Source of the DNA: Verpa conica
Lineage: Eukaryota > Ascomycota > Pezizomycetes > Pezizales > Morchellaceae
Assembly: GCA_033030425.1 (NCBI GenBank)
Contig: JAUFSD010000002.1
Location: 1,674,001-1,738,000 of the forward strand
Length of the DNA stretch: 64,000 bases
Direction of reading: 5' to 3'
Shown: in pieces, positions 25,420 to 38,417 of the stretch
How the letters are laid out: the number at the start of each line of letters is the position of its first letter
How positions within the stretch are numbered: position 1 is the stretch's first letter
Translations under genes and position numbers: made by a program
The notes under the pieces: generated by a model
Seen by the model: the letters and a program-made list of their open reading frames with translations, nothing else
Told to the model about the DNA's origin: nothing
Database searches by the model: none

Positions 25420-27497
25420 TTATGTTTTTTTAGAGTTACCCCTTTTATCTGACCCAATAGAGTACTGTTTTTCCTCATGAAACCAGAAACACTTCCTCAT
25501 CGGGTCCATTTTAAGCAATGGTTCTTCACATTGATCGTGACCCCACTGGACCTTGAGTCCCCACCTACTCTCCCAACTTCTCTTCATGAGAATAGCGTCA
25601 TCAATTACTTCGAACACAACGCGCCCAGAAACCTCCGGGCCATCCCTATTTCTACCAGGTGGGAAAAAGGTTATTTCCTCGATGGGAACTTGAAATCGAG
25701 CCTTTTCAAGCGTGGTGATTCTAACAAATTCTTGTAGTCCAACCTCCGAATCAACTTCTCCTGGGAGATGTGCCAAGTCCAAGACCCTTACTTCTTCTTT
25801 GTATGCAGGGGGCCGTGCACTCATTCGGATTGAGGAGAGACATCGCAAGCCGTCCACCATAAGACTACCGGGGAACTCCTGGACCCAGTTATGAAAATTC
25901 CAAGCAGCTTTTGGCGAGAGGAAGGTGATTACGGCCTGCTTAACGCTTTTTTTCTTTCCGTCAGTGATAATGACTAGGTTTGTGACCTTCCCCCCACGGA
26001 CAAATTTGGAAACCATCGCCGTGGTGATCTTAGGCGGTAAGCGGAGCAACTTTACACTCCGTGGACAGTCGTGGACAGGCTTAGGGCGCTTTTTCTCTGG
26101 AGTTCTCTTTTGGAGGAGCTCAAGTGGGGCCGGAACATCATTCCAGGGGCCTGCTACTTCATCGGGGTCGGCGACACAGAACTCAGGGTTGATGGAACCT
26201 GTATCCGAATCTCTATCCCACACATCACCTCCTCTAGTAAGATCAACGTACCTCGTATGGTCTTTGGTAGTATTGACAAGCTGATTGTAACGGGAGGACT
26301 GATAAGCTGGAGAGTGGCCCTCCCGGTACTCGCTGGGGTGATTGTCGTGGGAAGGTTTATTAATATAAAACTTCTTCTCGGCAGGCTCCTTCCATTTACC
26401 AGACACCTCGTGAAGCAAAGCACCGATGCTAATATATTTAGCGCCCATAATACTTGGATTAGAGTCGGTAGAACTTTTGACTCTAGAACTATGAGTAGTG
26501 CCAAGGTTCAACTTCTTGTTGACTGGTTTTACACCTTGAGTCTCGCTCTTGAGTCCCCCTTGCTCAACACTAATAGTAGACTTTGATATCCTATACTCAG
26601 GGATTTTTGTTTTGATAGCATCAGTGATGATACTAACTTCCGATCGAAGGTCACTTTTATCCCTGTAAATATAGTCTCTACTTTAATAATGAATAGTTAG
26701 TCACTAGAGAAATACCAGGTGAATCATACCAAAAATACTAGCAGATGCAGATAACTAAGGATAGAATAATATAAGTAGACTTACCTCTCAGAGGTCCACT
26801 CCCCTACTCCCCCAAAATCGGCAGCCTTCACTTCACTTCCTGAAATTTCTCTTGATTGACCGATCACATCTTGTACACCGTTTCCATTCGAAACAGAACC
26901 GCCTTTATGGGTCCCCGTATAGTCTTCAGCACTTCGATCAATCCATTTTGAAAGATTTTGATCATATAATCGCTCTATCTGAGAGAGACTAATATGCTTC
27001 CCAGTCAATTGCTTCATAAATCCTTCGAGAGGTAAGTTAGGCTCCTGAATACGCCCCAATAGATGCTCTTCTCTAAGTAAGGCGCTAAACAGCTTTGTCT
27101 CGAGACTATCTTTGGCCTGGAGAAGCTCCTCTCCGGTCTCCCGAGATTCATCGAATCTCTTTTTAAACCAGCCAGCATTCTCTTGTATTCTGTCCCGAGT
27201 AATTCTTAAGCTCTCATTTCTCTCACGTAGTTGATCAACCTCATTAGTGATCTTGGCATTTGCTTCGCGAAGGTACTTGATTTCACCCGTGAGTTCGTCG
27301 TTAATATCTCTGGTAGATTGGAGATCATGAACAATGGGGGTGATTTGCTTTAATAGAACTTCGATAAGAGTTTTATGTAGATCGGGATCTTCGATGGAGC
27401 GGTGGAGACTCTGGGTGAGAGTCTCAAGACAGGTCATGAACCTACGAGTTTGAGTGTGATCGACAGAGGGGGCGCAATTACAACCGGAGACATTCAT
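25420..27497 (-). CDS. Coiled-coil protein with RRM-like C-terminal domains, uncharacterised
   Basis: Two exons on the minus strand, 27497-26785 and 26662-25420, give 651 residues. The 122-nt intron runs GTAAGT..TTTACAG with a GACTAAC branch site and splits an Arg codon. The start is ATG at 27497. Residues about 55-150 are heptad-rich and charged (DELTGEIKYLREANAKI), a probable coiled coil. The region around 430-500 resembles an RNA-recognition motif: SVKLLRLPPKITTAMVSKF as the first strand and helix, and VKQAVITFLSPKAAWNF as the RNP1-like strand. A second weaker RRM-like unit starts with VRVLDLAHLPGEV. Aromatic RNA-contact residues are not obvious, so protein binding is also possible. The gene stands alone on its strand. 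I do not recognise a named orthologue; the RRM call is by pattern only. Confidence 0.6.
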
Positions 27498-29020
27498 AAT
27501 GATATTGAGAATGTGAGCTGAACTAGTTGTAGTGTGGGATTTGATGAAGACTAAACTTTCTCTGGAGAGCTGGAGATGAGTGGTGGGCGATGGAAGGCTA
27601 GAGGTGAAGTTTGTAGCTACTAAAGCGAGGCTATGTACAAAGGGAGGGGGCTCCCAAGAATGCTCCGCCCGACCAGAAAGTATTGCTATTCAAATGATAA
27701 GAATTAATAAGAATTTATTTAACTGTACTATGAGCAGCACTAAGCCCTCCATCTATCATATTAATCTTTCTATGAAGGTTCATACTTATTCGAGTGATAA
27801 GACATGATATGATCTTGTACCTTCGATACATGTAACTAAGATCCAACCAGCACATGAAACAATTACATATATTTATGCACACTAAGGTAAAATTTCCAAT
27901 TATACCAGTGAAGGGGGCTTTTATACACTATTATAAATACTTTCTCCCATTGAAATTTGATATTAGTGACCTGGGAAATAACATAATCCCGCGTATTGAG
28001 TGCCTACCTTGCCAACAGAGCTCAGAGCCCCTAGAATTCCACGATGGTAATTCCTCTAAGCTGTCGACTAGCTAAAGAATACCCAAGAACAGCCAAGCTA
28101 GTCCTACGTTAGTTATACCTCTTACCTCTTCTAGTATCAATATATACCTGACACCCAAGCACCAAAACTATCTCCTATATAATATACATATACCCAACAC
28201 CATAATACCCCAGGGATGATTCACTATGCGAACCCATAGTTTCATTAATAAAGCATCCTCATATTACATAATTTAGCAACGAAGTATTTTTCCATTGGCT
28301 ACAATAGTTTTCATGGTTAAATAGAAAAATACTTCATGTATTATCACTCGTTTATAACAATCTGTTTTTTGTTGTAAAATAGAGAGGCGAGAGTAGACTA
28401 AAGACTTAGGGGGACTCCTATGGGCCCTATATATATATGCTCCTACATCATAGGCCCAAAACCTGCTTGTACTCAGCACTATACCTATTCGATACCCATA
28501 ATACAACTTTTATTTTATCTACGAATAGTGTCTATTAAGGGTGCTTATATAATATCATTACCATTAGCAGACGAGAGTAGAAAACACCCATAGGGTAAGA
28601 GTTCACCTAGACCGTTACGGAGCTAATTAATGACTCCTAAATATATCTAGACCCCCTCCCCACCAGAAATAGACCCTCCCTAAGTTCAAACTTTTATATA
28701 ATTATGATATATCCAGGCAAGGATACACCATCAGCCAGAAACAGGTAGCATGAATTACCACTATACTATTTGGCCACAGTCTCTTCTAAAACAAGGCTCT
28801 AGAAATCTCAATGGCTAAGTACCTGATTAATGCCCTATTGATAAGTATCTAATTTATTCTTATCGATCCAAATTCAATTTTTTACCAACCACTACATATT
28901 GCTACCTATTTTGAACACAAAGGAATATGAAATACGTAAAAACAGAAACCTCCATGCATGCTAAATGGTAAATTATGCTTAATCGAATCTCATCATTCTT
29001 AATTCTTCTCCACTAATCCC
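27498..29020. other. Intergenic AT-rich DNA between two minus-strand genes
   Basis: The stretch from 27498 to about 27800 is the upstream region of the coiled-coil/RRM gene. The rest is AT-rich 3' flank of the GH3 gene with no supported ORF, RNA gene or repeat. Confidence 0.45.
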
Positions 29021-32000
29021 TTAGAACTCAGCCTTTAGTGGCAGATCTCTCGAACTTCTCCCTACAGACACACCTATTTTTCCGTCCGTCGGCAACACCC
29101 AGTTTTGTCTCTCGGTATCCCACCAACTCAATTCCCTCCTTGTTACTCCAAAGGTAACTTTTCTACTTTCTCCAACCTTCAGCGCGACCTTCTCGAAACC
29201 TCTCAATACTTTCACCGGCGCCCTCTCAACACTATCCGGAAGAGATACATACAACTGTACGACTTCCTTACCATCGGCCTTTCCGGTGTTTTTGATAGTG
29301 ACTTCAACTTCGACAATCACATCCCAAAGTGACGGGTTACCCCCCTCGCCACCACCAGCAGGAGATGGCTGGCGGGCAGTGTGGTAGTCGCGTGGGTAGG
29401 GGTAATCGCTATCACGGCGGACTTCGCTAGCTGATTCAAGATAGGGGTAGATGTATTTCTTAACGCGTTTAAATCCCTTGGGATAAAGTGCTTCAGAAAT
29501 GGGTGGGAGTGTGGTATCATAACTCGGTGGGTGGATGCCATCGGGGCGGCGAGCCGGAAGAGAAGTCTTTGGGGCCTTGGCAGTAAGCTTTATATCGGAG
29601 TACTCAAAGGTTGTGTAGGAAAGTCCGAATCCGAATTCATATCGTGGAGCAATATGATTCTTGTCAAAGTAGCGGTAGTCCACTAAGAGGCCTTCAGAAA
29701 AGTTCTGTTGGGGCCTAATACCGTTAGGGAGGTACATGATACCAGCGGTTGGGCCGTAGTCTTTCATTCTCTTTCCAATCGTGTAAGGTAGCTTTCCGCT
29801 GGGGTTTTCGTCGCCAAAAAGAACATCAACAAGGGCGTTTCCACTCTCTTGTCCAGGTAGTTGTGCCATGATAACCGCTTTTACAGCTGGTTTGTCAACC
29901 CAATTTTCGACAATAACCGGTCCAACAGAGTGAATAACTACGATAACAGGCCCCCCACAACTTTCTGCGACTTTCTTGACGAGTTTATCGCCTCCCTTCT
30001 GGGCATACAAATCATTCCGGTCACCAGCAACACCAAGGTCAGCAATATACCCCTCGCCAGCGTCAGCATTTGCGAAAACCAAACACAAATCTTGGTTTTT
30101 TGCTGACTTGTGAATCTTGTTGAGCGAGCAGTTATCCAGAATACTTGTGATTTCCGGTAAATCGTCACTAGAAGTGTTGAAAGCTTTCAAAAGTGCTGAT
30201 AATGGATCAACAAGATATGGGAACTCGACCGCACCTGAACCCCATCCAGACGCTAATGTGCCCTGGTTACAACCACGGTCTTTACAGAAATTTGCTCCTT
30301 TCCCAGGGCCTGCATCCTCGCCATATATACCGATTTTCTTGCCACTCCATTCACCCCTCTTGAGTGGCAGCGTAGAATCGACATTCTTCACGAGAACTGT
30401 AGCCTCGGCGGCGATTTTGCGAGCAACATTATAATGATCACCTGATACATCGACAAATTTGTTGACAACTCCGGTTTCTCCCTCCCCAGCGCCGAAGTGA
30501 ATCAAACCTTCCTCATCATTGGTCCAGCTAGAGAAGTTGGGGCCCTCAGGAGGGAATTTCTCCTGGTCATCTTGTCCCATCTGGTACCAGGTAGCGACAA
30601 TTCTGGTAGCCATATCGTTCAATCTATCGACAGGGATAGAAGAGTTGAGAATGCCACGGGTGAGGGTAGGACCCATGAGCGAGTCACCATCAGCCCATAC
30701 CATTCCATCACCAGGCATTGTCATATCGAGTCCAGCAAGAATTGAATCGACGCCAGAACGCTGTGCAAGCCAATCGGATTGAACGAAACCCTGGAACCCG
30801 AGCTCATCTTTGAGGAGGCCATTGAGAATCTTACTATTACCACAAGAGTAGGTGTTGTTGGTCATCTGGTATGAGCACATAACGGACCCAACACCAGCCC
30901 TAACAGAATCGGCAAAGGGCCAAAGATACATTTCATGCATGGTCCTATCATCGATGTTGCTACTGATGGCGTATCCCAAACTCCATTCGTTTACCTGCCT
31001 GAAGTGTTCTTGTTCATTGGCTTTATCCAGATATTATATCAGCAGTGGTCCCTTTACGATCAACAAGGGGGTATACCAATATAATGCTTTGCGGTAGCGA
31101 TAACACCTTGTCCCTGAATACCCTTAATTGTTGCAGCTGCGGCAACACCCTGTAGGTAAGGATCAGATCCGAAACCTTCCCAGTTTCTTCCACCAGCCGG
31201 CATTCTCCCCAAAGGACCCATGGCAGGACCGAGAATAACGTTAATACCCTTAAGACGTGCTTCAAGAGCGTGAAGTTCCCCACGCTTCTCCCTATAAATT
31301 ATACCTCTATAAGCATCTATAGGATACAAAGCTAGCACCAGGGGGGATACAAACATCAGTTCCTTGTTCCAAGTTGCTCCTACAGTTAGGCCGGCAGGCC
31401 ATGCTGTAGCATGGTCAGCGAACCTAAGTCCGAGGGGGCCATCCTGAAGGCAGAGTGAGGGGAATACACCGGGAACGGACCCAGTGTTTCCTACAATAAA
31501 TTCAGCCTCTAATCTTGTAACATTTACGGCAACTCATGCCCGAAGAATAGAACTCTACTATTAATTTCTATAATAGATGTGAAAACCTACCGACACACAT
31601 GCCCTGAGCCCAACCAATACCGGTAGTGATATTAACCTTCTCAACCAAGCTCATTTTCCCTACTAGTTTTGCAGCCTTCTTATATGATCCCTCCCAGTTC
31701 TTGACCGTTCCTCCCTTAGCTACATTGAAAGTATTAGCACTCGCAACAAAAACATATAACACAATTTGTAAACTTACGACTTGGATACCAGCCCTCACTC
31801 TCCCACCTTTCCGGCCCAAAATAAGTCGTGTAAACCGCTCCAGACACCGCCAAAACAGAAATCAGCACAACTACACCCGCCACCGTACCTAGACAAATCC
31901 TCTTCAAGCTAATTTTGCCATTCTTATATGTCTTGAACCCAGATGCATTCGCAGCGGATGATTTATACCACTTTGGTTGTTTGGCATACTCTGGATAGTC

Positions 32001-32117
32001 TGAATCAGTTGACTGGTACGAATCGATGGAAACTCTCGCTGTCTTCTTGTCAGAAACATTTGACCTTGCTAGAAGCTCCTCGCGGTCTGAGGACAAACGG
32101 CGAATTTTCGACGCCAT
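29021..32117 (-). CDS. GH3 beta-glucosidase, type II membrane protein
   Basis: Five minus-strand exons (32117-31778, 31719-31591, 31490-31355, 31291-31077, 31020-29021) join to 939 residues. Residues 1-73 are a polar cytosolic tail and about 74-97 form a single membrane anchor (LGTVAGVVVLISVLAVSGAV), as in fungal BglE-type enzymes. Family 3 blocks follow in order: VEKVNITTGIGWAQG, LQDGPLGLRFAD, GPAMGPLGRMPAGGRNWEGF, AKHYI/ANEQEHFR, and QSDW near 354-357, whose Asp is the expected nucleophile. The C-terminal half has the alpha/beta sandwich (GSGAVEFPYLVDPLSAL) and an Fn3-like end (VVQLYVSLP). It should release terminal glucose from beta-glucosides outside the plasma membrane or in the secretory lumen. 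Intron 3 (31292-31354, 63 nt) is stop-free and a multiple of three, but the family alignment argues it is removed. A TIR element sits about 350 bp upstream. Confidence 0.9.
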
Positions 32118-32466
32118 ATTGACTTTGTAGCAATATTCAATTCAGTTCCAGCTACCCTCTTGCTCACAAGAAAAGTAGAAGATGATGTAGAGATAGAACC
32201 TGGACGGAAGGAAAGACATTCTTTACGACCCCAGTCAGCAGTGATGAGGCCAAGACACGGTAAATGGATTATCGGGCCGCGACCCCGCTGCATCTTTAGT
32301 GCAAGTGTCTCATTGGGGTCTCCCGCCGATCCCGTTAGTGCCCTACCACTCACGGAGCCTAAAAGAGCCTCACTTTTCACCAATTGCGGGTGCTGGCCAC
32401 CACACCGCTGCTTCCCCGGACCCGTTTCCGAGGCTGTTACCCGGTCATAAGGACTTGGTACATGAG
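32118..32466 (-). promoter_or_regulatory. Upstream region of the GH3 gene
   Basis: About 350 bp, GC-richer than most intergenic DNA here, between the GH3 ATG and the TIR element. ORFs on both strands (32160-32450 and 32069-32563) look like chance frames. No TATA box was identified. Confidence 0.35.
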
Positions 32467-32703
32467 TACTCGCCGGAAAATAAAGTCTGTTCGGCTGGGT
32501 ACATGCAGGCAGCGGATCCTGCACCCAAAATGAAATACCAGAAAAAAGCCCCGCTATTCCCATTCATATGAGTAAATCCTACCATAGGCCTATGAACCTT
32601 TAATATCTCTTTAGCTCCAATTCCCACTGTAACGATCTTCGCCTCTATAGGAGGATGGCGTTGCTCAGTACCAAATCGAACAGACTTTATTTTTCGGCTA
32701 GTA
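32467..32703. mobile_element. TA-flanked MITE-like element, copy A of the CTCGCC family
   Basis: The left end reads TA-CTCGCCGGAAAATAAAGT and the right end is the complement of TA-CTAGCCGAAAAATAAAGT. Both continue with CTGTTCG and then GGTAC, giving TIRs of about 34 bp with TA outside each end. The interior of about 165 bp is non-coding. The TIR matches that of the element at 39077-39262, while the interiors differ. Insertion upstream of the GH3 gene could affect its promoter. TIR, TA target and small size fit a non-autonomous Tc1/mariner-superfamily element. Confidence 0.7.
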
Positions 32704-35700
32704 TTCAGCCGGAAGCCGAATGCCCCACCGTGAGCAGTAGCAGGGTACTGTACCAGAGCAAAAGTTTTGATAAAAGCGCATACTCACTACACTAAAAGTC
32801 GGACTAGACCCAGCCAAAACTACCATACTATATGTAAGTAAACCTTGGAAAATACCTTAAGAGTGACCCTAGGCTAGACTTTTATGACACTAGGTTAAGT
32901 AGCCGCTATCTTCTCTAGTTACTACATGTCTGAATTTTAGAGAATTTATATGGCAATAAGTTTCCAAAGTTCTATGTTTTCTAAGCCACTAAGTACTGGT
33001 TCTCAGCCTCAAAATTAATAGAGCATGATTCTTTTTATTGTTTTCTTAGTGGTATGTAGAATAGGCTATAAGCTAAAGATTCTGCTTATTACCCGAAAGT
33101 CATGCATTATCACCCGGTTTTCCTAGTCTCCATCCATCCTTACTACCTTGTGCCTTTGAAATAAGCAGTGCCTTATAGGCCAGATGCACTCTTTCAAATT
33201 ACCGGATGGAAAACGTTGATAAGACGTATCTGTAGATACATGTATTCTACCAGCGAATCAATACGTATGACAAGGCCAAAGAAATTTACTAAGCGTACTA
33301 AAAACCAGAAAGTGCCAGTTACTCTAGATAAACCCCGCCTAAATAGACTATAAGCGAGTGAGGGGGGAAGTATATCGGATTTACTTGTAACGTATCTCTT
33401 GTGCTCGCTACGTACATTCCTCCCGTAAGAAATCCCCCAAGGTAACTGTGACGGCTAGCGAGTTTGTAAGCAGCACGTACTGTTCTAACCAGTATGTCCT
33501 AACCTCCAATCTGCCAAGTAGCAGAAAGACTAATGATTGATAGATTAGTCAGGCTCAGAAATAGGAGTGATTTGGATAGGATAGTTTACCTCCATCATCG
33601 TGTCGATTAGGATGTTTGGATACTAGTGAATTAACCCTAACCCTGCACCACTAAACTATCGGTAGAAAATTAAATATCACTCATCTAAAAGTACATAAGT
33701 ACATATACACACCGATTTTCCAGAGAGGCTTTACAATCCGTAGTCCTGTATTATATAAAATCCATTATAGGACTAAGTAGCAAGGCATACTATGTATGTT
33801 AAAGCGATAGAGGCCGCAAGTACTAATAGTACAATGACACATATATTAGACTTCCTGCTTTCTTTAAACTGGGGTGGCCCACGCGCGTCAATCCGCAGTC
33901 GGACTTAATCAAGTAACGATTCATAGCAACAGAGCCTCGTAGCTACGTCATATTAAAGAGGCTGCTCCGCCGCATCAGCTCCATATGAAAAGAATAACAC
34001 TCAGGGTCGGAGGAGGCGATGTAATCGAAGTTTTTGTTGGGAATGAATCAACAGGTTCTGTAGGGAAGGCGTCGTTGCGTTTGGTAATTAGTGTTGAGGC
34101 TGTGAAATCACACAGCCTTTCAGAACGCCACTTCAACGGCCGTTATAATCCCCAACAATCCAGGTTTTTAAAACCCATCTGTTATCTATCTCATTAAATG
34201 CCTGTAACCTACATGCTATTATACTACAGATACCATTCAGTCTTCCAGCCTTCTCAGAACAAAATTCGAAGCGAAGTAGTTGGTTATTCTCTTTCCCATC
34301 CATTCTGTTACCGTATTATGAGGGAGCTCCTAGTTTGATTCTTAGAGCTAAAAATGATCAATAGGTTCCCCACGGCTTTGATTGATTGATTTAGAGGGGT
34401 CTAGTCTCTATGTTTATCTTCAATTCACTTCATCAAAATATTATGCGCAAAACTACATCTAGGGGAAGGCTGAACATTCCATGGTTTATTCTACCCTATC
34501 AATTATCCGATTTTCCAGGTCAGTAATCGCAGTCCCTAAGATACAGTCATTTACTGCTTCGGCATCCCCTCTATGCGCCGGCCCGGGCAATCTAGCACTT
34601 CAAAAACCCCAATTGCAAAATGAACCAGCTCTGCCGCAAGGCTGCCATCTTCCGCAACCACACCCTCTATCAGCTGATAGCCCGGCTGAGATGCCCAGTC
34701 CTGGCTGCGTCCTTGGCAGCTGAGGCAACATGACGCCTTCCTTAAATCTAATCTTTGGAATAAACCCTCTATTACTTGTTAGAGTGAGGAATCCTGAGGC
34801 AATCTGCACCTCTCCCGAAACGGAGCGGAGCCGCAGGTAATATGTAACTGAGTGACTTCACTAGAAAGTGTTAAAAAAACACATGTAGCAGAACTATCTA
34901 GAAACACAATTTAGTACTTGATCGTACCTTTCCTAGCTAGTTCCCGACCCACGGTTTATTCATTCATTACTAGACAGGTGGGATTCTCTTATTGCCTGGC
35001 TACATTTAAAGCCTCTAGCAGGCTTGAGTAGATACCATACAACTGGTCGCACACCCACCAAACCGAGGGCTTTACAGCGCGTTGGTCTATTAACCAAGCA
35101 GGTGCTAGAACCCAGCTTTAAACTGATTTATGTAGAATCTCAATGTCTAAATCCTCAGCAATGTAGCAGGCCCGTCTCGCTCTAAGCAAACATGCCGAGC
35201 CATAAATAATCACTCGATTGGGTCACTGATCCACTTGCGTTCACCATAGCCACGCCTCAGCTTCTGGCTGCGCCACAGTGTATAAATGCGCAACAAATTC
35301 CCCCGTGCTGAAATGCTCGAGAGAAGGGATTATAGCTTACTCAAGTTCAAGGCCATGCCCACCGCCTACAATACTCCACCGACTCGCAGCTCAACGGAAC
35401 CCCTACGAACATCACGAGACAGATTTTACGTTTTATTCTTTCCTTTAAAACCCTCCCGCACACCCCCATACAACCCGAAGCGAGGCACCCTCGAAATCTC
35501 TTAAGAACGATAAGCGCTTAAGCCCCGCGGACTTTAGATACCGATTATCTATCCTAGGGCGCTCAGATGTGTGTATAGTAAATATATCTTTAAGCCTTGA
35601 AACTAGAGTGCCGTTTTCTCATTCGGCTGGAACCTTGACACAGTAACTCTATGATCACCAACTTAGGCTTCGCTGCAGACGCTGGCTCATATTCCAACGT

Positions 35701-36267
35701 ACCAGACAGGAACAAAGTAAGTGGCTCTTCCTATGGCTACCACGAGCCTTAACCAATAGTTCCTCCTGTTTCTCCGATCATTACCCTTAACAGCATGGTA
35801 TACGTAGGTTCGCGGCTCCTTTGTACTCGTGCAGAAATCCCCCCAACCCAGCGCCACTCTAGTCCGAAAAATTGTTTCTGGGAGCCTAAAACTTGGTAGC
35901 CAAGGTTCTCTTACAGATGCAGGCGGCTACTGTAAGGAATTCACCATAGTATATCTAACCACCACACGTACCCTACTAATAAGAGAGGTGAAAGTAGTAT
36001 CTTGGGCAAAGTTTGTGGAGGAAATCCAATTTACTCACTTTCTCGGTTCTGAAAGACAGAGCGCCCCAAATACTGGGTACATTATTCTATAGCCCCTTTT
36101 GCTGAACCCTCGCTTATTTCTAACACCCATGATAACTATAGCCGCACTAAGGAACAATTCCACCCTTCGTACGTTTTTCGATTCGCAGGGGCTGTAGGCT
36201 TGCCGGTATGAATGTCTGATCAAAAAAACTCTACTCCTCGATCTTAGACTAACATCTATTGACCTAG
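32704..36267. other. Intergenic region with a small imperfect hairpin
   Basis: No convincing gene in 3.5 kb. An interrupted inverted repeat at about 34030-34165 pairs TTGTTGGGAAT with TCCCCAACA and has an inner hairpin AGGCTGTG/CACAGCCT around 34098-34120. A perfect CTATCAG/CTGATAG palindrome lies near 34670. A possible upstream exon for the zinc-finger gene (about 36053-36205) is discussed under that gene. Confidence 0.4.
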
Positions 36268-38417
36268 GCGATTGTGAATGCTACTCCACCCCATAAAGAC
36301 CCCCCGGCACAAGCTGAAGTCTCATGCAAAAGCGAATGCCCGGCTCCAGAGCCTGATGTATGTAGATGCGATGCTGTCTTAGTAAAGCTTCTAGTAGCTA
36401 ATTTAAAGTACAAGGCGGACGATCCTATGGAGACCAATATTCAGAAAAATACTACAGGATCACCTACTTTAACGAGTGAAATCCAGAAACTGGTATGATA
36501 TAACGTGGCTTTCAAGATGTCTGAAGGTTTTACTATTGCTGACTCTTTAATTACCAGCCCCACTTCTCACCATTAAAAGCTTGGTATCGTGACAAGATTT
36601 TTGGCTCTTTTCCGAACCTCCCAGGACCCATCCGCTCAGAACAATCAGCGAGCAAAGAAGGGAAGAGATCAGAATTGTTTCGTAGTGTTGATAATTTATG
36701 CGCCTTCCTCGAAAAAACAAATCTCCAGGACGACGACCATCATAGCCATGAAAAAGTTGATTCAGGCCACTTCACACAGAACGGTCCCAGCAGCCAAGGT
36801 AATGGCTCTAAAGACACCCAGCATTCTTCCACCAAGGACAAACAACGGGCGGTAGATTCTTGCAAGTCGACACCAAACCGTAAAAAAACAAATGGCAAAC
36901 GCTCTAATAAGGGTAGCTCTGATAACGAGGGTTGTGGTCGTCCATCCAAGAAAGCGAAGCCTGGCCCAGGACTAGAAGTCGAGTTCAAGTGCAGAATTTT
37001 TTTAAAATGTGGTAGTCAAAATCGCTGTAATGGAGAAAAATTTCCTACCTTTGAAAGCATGCGGTAAGTTAAACCATGCACGCGTTTTACTACTTTAATT
37101 GATCCCTCTTTATTTTACTAAGATAGTTACTTGTTTAGCGAACATCTTCTTCGAATACACATCAAGTCAAATCAATGCGGATACTGCTGGAAACGTTTTG
37201 GTAGGAGAAGCGAATGCAAACGTCACGAAGATACAATTTGTAAAAAAAAGGGACTAGTCAAACGGATAGGAGGAAGTCCAAATGATGTCCCTAATCATGT
37301 TATCAATATTGGCAAGGAAATATCAAGGTCTGCTGGGACTGAATCTCTGGACCAGGTACTATTCCCTGGAGGGATAAAACAGTACGATTTTCTAGATAAC
37401 ACTGATGGTACGCAACTCCTACACCCTCAAAACCACTTGTCTCTTCTGTTTATCGAGAAAACCTAATTTATATATGAAACTCCAACTAACACTCAGGAAT
37501 ATAGTCAATCGCGATCAGCAGATTCCTAAACAAAACCAAGAAGCCCCCAGGCAACCAATTATGACCCCTCTAGAGCCATTGATTGCACCTATTCACTCAC
37601 GCCTAGAGGCAACTGTAGCCCACGAGCAATCTCCTCCAGAACGAGCCCCAAGTATAATTGAAGAGGTCCACTTACAGAATTTTACAAATCACACACAATT
37701 ACTTGGTCAATATGGGGATCACATACGACCACCCGATGAAGTGTTTGACATACTTCAGTATTTCAGTGACTCCCCACCACAAGACGGACCATCACTCATA
37801 GGTCAGGTAGATAGGCTATCAGAGGAATTAAATTTGCCTCAGCCAGTCCAAAGGAGACCGGAGACTTCGAACATTCAAGAGATAATAAATCGGATCGATG
37901 CCGAATCAGACCCTTCATCTGCTCGAAATCTTGCAAGCCAGCTACTTGCCAGTTTACCACAAAGCGTCCATGATGCCCTGGTTGCTGTTGTCGCAGGAGG
38001 TCCAGGGGCTGCGTCCCGTGCTCCTATGCATAATGATGATCCCTCACAGTTACAGAATCCTATGCAAAGTTTTGCCGAACAAGTCGCATCATTGGACGAT
38101 GATCATCTAAGTGAGTTATATATAATATTCTTAATTTGTTTTATATTTAGTGTAGCTAAACTTTACGTAGTTCCGCTAGTGAAACCCGATGATAGTGCAT
38201 ATAAAACAGGCCCTGACTATGAGGCTTACAGAGATGAGACGCAGAATACACGTGGTGGATGGATGGACCGCACTATACCTTTTGGTGGTGCCAACGTAAG
38301 TGTAGAATTTATATATCCACCTCAGGAATCATATTGAGGATATTGACTGACTTATCTGAAAAGAACTTTGATACTGGCCACAGTATCAATACTTCTTTTG
38401 ACCCTGAATCAGACTAA
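36268..38417 (+). CDS. Fungal zinc-finger protein (C2HC/C2H2-like), 5' end unresolved
   Basis: Exons that join in frame: 36268-36492, 36558-37063, 37127-37381, 37497-38110, 38156-38295, 38364-38417, giving about 597 residues. The finger spans the exon 2/3 border. Exon 2 has an FKCRIFLKCG cysteine pair; exon 3 has SEHLLRIHIKSNQCGYCW followed by F-X-R, KRH and C, giving C-x2-C..H-x4-C. This resembles the finger block of fungal proteins where paired cysteines precede a 'HL..H' helix and a CPRC-type unit. Exon 2 also has a basic stretch (RPSKKAKPGPG) that may be a nuclear signal. The tail is acidic and disordered. No ATG opens the first exon; a good intron (36206-36267, ACTAAC branch) precedes it, so the true start lies upstream, or at Met 36427. 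The 45-nt fourth intron is short and in frame, and exon 6 rests on a GTAAGT donor. Probably a nuclear regulator; targets unknown. Confidence 0.6.

Noticed and set aside
29105..30782. Several plus-strand ORFs of 60-105 codons across the GH3 gene
   Set aside because: Shadows of the GH3 coding exon on the opposite strand; the GH3 frame is supported by conserved motifs.
33630..33650. CCCTAA-like telomeric repeat units
   Set aside because: Only two units; far too short to indicate an interstitial telomere.
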